A stretch of DNA of 25,889 nt, from NCBI GenBank assembly GCA_947176045.1, contig CAMWPF010000003.1, positions 1-25,889 of the forward strand, written 5' to 3'. Within the stretch, counting starts at the first letter, position 1; each line of letters opens with the position of its first letter. The notes below the pieces were generated by a model. It ran no database searches. It had not been told where the DNA came from and worked only from the letters and a program-made list of their open reading frames with translations. The position numbers and the translations under genes were made by a program. Shown in pieces: positions 24,136 through 25,889 of the stretch. This stretch comes from an uncultured Treponema sp. (GTDB lineage Bacteria > Spirochaetota > Spirochaetia > Treponematales > Treponemataceae).

Positions 24136-25026
24136 TCAGCAGGAACTGGAAACGACTTTGACGTCCACCTTGTTGAACGGAATTTCAATGCGCGCGTCGT
24201 CCAGCATGCGCTTGATTCCGATAATCACGTCGTTCTTCGTCTGAACCAAATCCGACGGCGCGTACCACACGGCAAGCGTCATATTGATGCCGCTCTCACC
24301 GAAGCCGTCATACCACACCGACGGAGCGGGTTCCGCCAGCACGGTCGGACAGAGCGCCGGAACTGCTTCCAGCGCCGCAATCGCCGCGCGCATATCGCTC
24401 GTGTATCCGATGGAGACCGCAATGGTCATGCGCCTCGTCGGATAAAAGTTGTTGTTCTTGAAATTGGAATTGATGATTGAAGAATTGGGAATGCGCACCA
24501 ATTGGTTGTCCGGCGTATGGATTTTCACCGAAAGGAAGCCCACATAGTCCACCGTCCCAGATTCGCCGCCCACTGTAATGTAGTCGCCGATCTTCATCGA
24601 CTTTTCGCCGACGACAAAAAGCCCGCTGATGAAGTTGCTCACAGACGTCTGCGCCGCAAAGCCGATTGCGACGCCGGCAATTCCCGCCGCGCCCCAGATG
24701 ACGGACAGCTTGATTCCAAACAGCGCCATCACGCACATCGCCGCAATCACGTAGAAAACGTACTTCAGCGCCTTCTGCAAGATCATCGAATGCTGGGGAA
24801 GCAGCTTGTCCGACGAAACCTTCTTGAACAGCCTGCTCAGCAGGCGGAAGACAATCCAAATGATGAAAAAGATGACGACGGAAATGACAACCTTGAACAG
24901 ATTTTCCCATGTAACTATTTTTTTGAAAAAACCGATAAACTGCGCCGACAGTTTTCCCAGCGTCTCAGTCGCAACCGTCGAAGCGGCGTCCGCCGCCTCG
25001 TGCAGCGCGTCAGTCTGTCCTTCCAT
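24136..25026 (-). CDS. Small-conductance mechanosensitive channel (MscS family)
   Basis: A 296-residue inner-membrane channel that releases solutes on hypo-osmotic shock. Hydrophobic segments lie near residues 43-62 (LFKVVISVVIFFIIWIVF) and 88-107 (YVFYVIAAMCVMALFGI), followed by the pore helix region AGIAGVAIGFAAQTSVSNFI with its Gly/Ala pattern and the beta domain start ISGLFVVGEKSMKIGDYI. The cytoplasmic vestibule follows (IPNSSIINSNFKN). The length matches E. coli MscS (286). Start 25026 has AAGGTGG six bases ahead; an upstream GTG in frame at 25035 is less likely. It lies 15 bases after nth and two bases before the HD-domain gene. Confidence 0.95.
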   Translation of the reverse strand: MEGQTDALHEAADAASTVATETLGKLSAQFIGFFKKIVTWENLFKVVISVVIFFIIWIVFRLLSRLFKKVSSDKLLPQHSMILQKALKYVFYVIAAMCVMALFGIKLSVIWGAAGIAGVAIGFAAQTSVSNFISGLFVVGEKSMKIGDYITVGGESGTVDYVGFLSVKIHTPDNQLVRIPNSSIINSNFKNNNFYPTRRMTIAVSIGYTSDMRAAIAALEAVPALCPTVLAEPAPSVWYDGFGESGINMTLAVWYAPSDLVQTKNDVIIGIKRMLDDARIEIPFNKVDVKVVSSSC

Positions 25027-25041
25027 AGAAACCACCTTCGT

Positions 25042-25683
25042 TCAAGCATCCTTTTCGTTGTGCCGGCATATATCGCGGATCACGCATTCGTCGCAATGGG
25101 GATTGCGCGCCGTGCAGACATACCGTCCGTGCAGAATCAGCCAGTGGTGGGCGTGCTGCATATAGCGCTCCGGAATCCGCGCGACAAGCGAACGCTCCAC
25201 TTCTTCCGGCGTCGTCCCTTCCGCAAGTCCGATTTTCGGACAGATGCGCAGCAGGTGCGTGTCCACCGGCATGGTCGGCTTTCCGAACACGACGTTCAGG
25301 ACGACGTTCGCCGTCTTCCGCCCGACGCCGGGAAGCCGCATCAACTGCTCCCGGTCCGCCGGAACTTCGCCGCCGAATTCCTCCAGAAGCATCTCGCTCA
25401 GCGCGATGATGTGCTTCGCCTTCGTCCGATACAAGCCTATGGATTTAATATACGAAATCAGCCTGTCCTCGCCAAGGGAAACCATCCGCTCCGGCGTATC
25501 GGCGATTTCATACAGTCCGGCGGTCGCCTTGTTCACGCTCCTGTCAGTCGCCTGCGCGGACAGCACGACGGAAACGAGCAGCGTGAACGCGTTCGTCCAT
25601 TGCAGTTCGGAAGCCGGATTCGCATTCTGCGATTTGAAACGTTCGAAAACCGCACTGATTTCCGCTTCTGTCAGCAATTGCAT
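25042..25683 (-). CDS. nth: Endonuclease III (DNA glycosylase/AP lyase)
   Basis: A 213-residue base-excision repair enzyme that removes oxidised pyrimidines and cleaves the abasic site. The helix-hairpin-helix is LPGVGRKTANVVL with catalytic K123, and the catalytic aspartate is D141 in PVDTHLLR. The iron-sulfur cluster loop has C190, C197, C200 and C206 (C-X6-C-X2-C-X5-C). All catalytic residues are present and the length equals E. coli Nth (211). I start at 25683 (MQLLTEAEI) because TTGGAG lies eight bases ahead; the longer frame from 25728 adds 15 residues without a Shine-Dalgarno. The stop is 15 bases before the MscS start. Confidence 0.97.
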   Translation of the reverse strand: MQLLTEAEISAVFERFKSQNANPASELQWTNAFTLLVSVVLSAQATDRSVNKATAGLYEIADTPERMVSLGEDRLISYIKSIGLYRTKAKHIIALSEMLLEEFGGEVPADREQLMRLPGVGRKTANVVLNVVFGKPTMPVDTHLLRICPKIGLAEGTTPEEVERSLVARIPERYMQHAHHWLILHGRYVCTARNPHCDECVIRDICRHNEKDA

Positions 25684-25778
25684 TTGAAACACTCCAAAAT
25701 TGCGGGGAAGGCACACGCCGCGCTGCACGGCGGATGCCGGAGGGCGGCATGAATGAACAGCGCGTTCCGCCCCGCTCC

Positions 25779-25820
25779 TTATTTCACTGCCGCTTTGAGC
25801 GCGTCCGCCTTGTCCGTCTG
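25779..25820 (-). CDS. Possible 3' end of a truncated gene
   Basis: On the minus strand, thirteen sense codons ending ...DKADALKAAVK and a TAA run from the adapter junction at 25820. The composition is like a real C-terminus of these neighbours, and the spacing to nth fits an upstream gene, but the piece is too short to identify. Confidence 0.3.
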   Translation of the reverse strand, partial: QTDKADALKAAVK

Positions 25821-25889
25821 CTGTCTCTTATACCCAACTGACGCTGCCGACGAACTCTAGGGTGTAGATCTCGGTGGTCGCCGTATCAT
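25821..25889. other. Illumina Nextera i5 adapter contamination (not genomic)
   Basis: The segment begins CTGTCTCTTATA, the reverse complement of the Tn5 mosaic end used in Nextera libraries (two mismatches in the 19-base element). It continues with GACGCTGCCGACGA, an 8-base index ACTCTAGG (25854-25861; reverse complement CCTAGAGT, which I recall as Nextera index S516), then GTGTAGATCTCGG and the P5 flow-cell sequence to the contig end. Confidence 0.98.

Noticed and set aside
25734..25750. Hairpin ATGCCG-GAGGG-CGGCAT upstream of nth as a terminator
   Set aside because: The stem is only six base pairs and no T run follows on either strand; it could be chance.

Overview
This is a bacterial, fairly GC-rich chromosomal contig end with dense, operon-packed genes. 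The best guess is a spirochaete of the Treponema group. The reasons are the paired TIGR03546/TIGR03545-type membrane proteins, a methionine synthase split from its reactivation domain, several lipoproteins, and a long poly-G tract inside a lipoprotein gene. This is inference from gene content; no rRNA or other marker is present. I see no tRNA, rRNA, CRISPR array, phage or insertion sequence. The last 69 bases (25821-25889) are an Illumina Nextera i5 adapter read through into the assembly, so the biological sequence stops at 25820.

Layout. (1) 7-819 minus: a HExxH metalloprotease-like protein with a possible DNA-binding segment and a coiled coil. (2) 935-3131 minus: a large, AT-richer surface lipoprotein gene whose reading frame is broken at a run of nine G, so either phase variation or a sequencing error. 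(3) 3298-4830 plus: a phosphohexomutase, convergent with a minus-strand cluster. (4) 9120-4874 minus: TPR lipoprotein, beta-CASP metallo-beta-lactamase-fold hydrolase, and a secreted tyrosine-phosphatase-like protein with a CBM48-like domain. (5) 9184-13630 plus: an unrecognised 591-residue membrane-anchored protein followed by a complete zinc/manganese-type ABC importer (binding lipoprotein, ATPase, permease). A 22-bp dyad overlaps the -35 box of the promoter that leads it. (6) 18750-13649 minus: AAC(3)-family acetyltransferase, separate MetH reactivation domain, beta-class DNA methyltransferase, and MetH core, with the last three genes overlapping start to stop. (7) 18751-19080: a 330-base divergent regulatory region. 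(8) 19081-22849 plus: TIGR03546-type and TIGR03545-type proteins and a PPK2 polyphosphate kinase, closed by a strong terminator. (9) 25683-22910 minus: endonuclease III, MscS-type channel and an HD-domain hydrolase, probably one operon, with the last codons of another gene at 25820-25779.

How it fits together. The methionine cluster could regenerate methionine for S-adenosylmethionine and also encodes a DNA methyltransferase that consumes it. The metal importer may supply the zinc that MetH and several hydrolases here need. Phosphohexomutase, carbohydrate-binding phosphatase and polyphosphate kinase point to sugar-phosphate and energy-storage metabolism. Promoters recur in one style: an extended -10 (TGnTAtaaT) with a poor -35. 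Three genes have their -10 so close to the start codon, without a Shine-Dalgarno, that leaderless or near-leaderless transcripts are likely.
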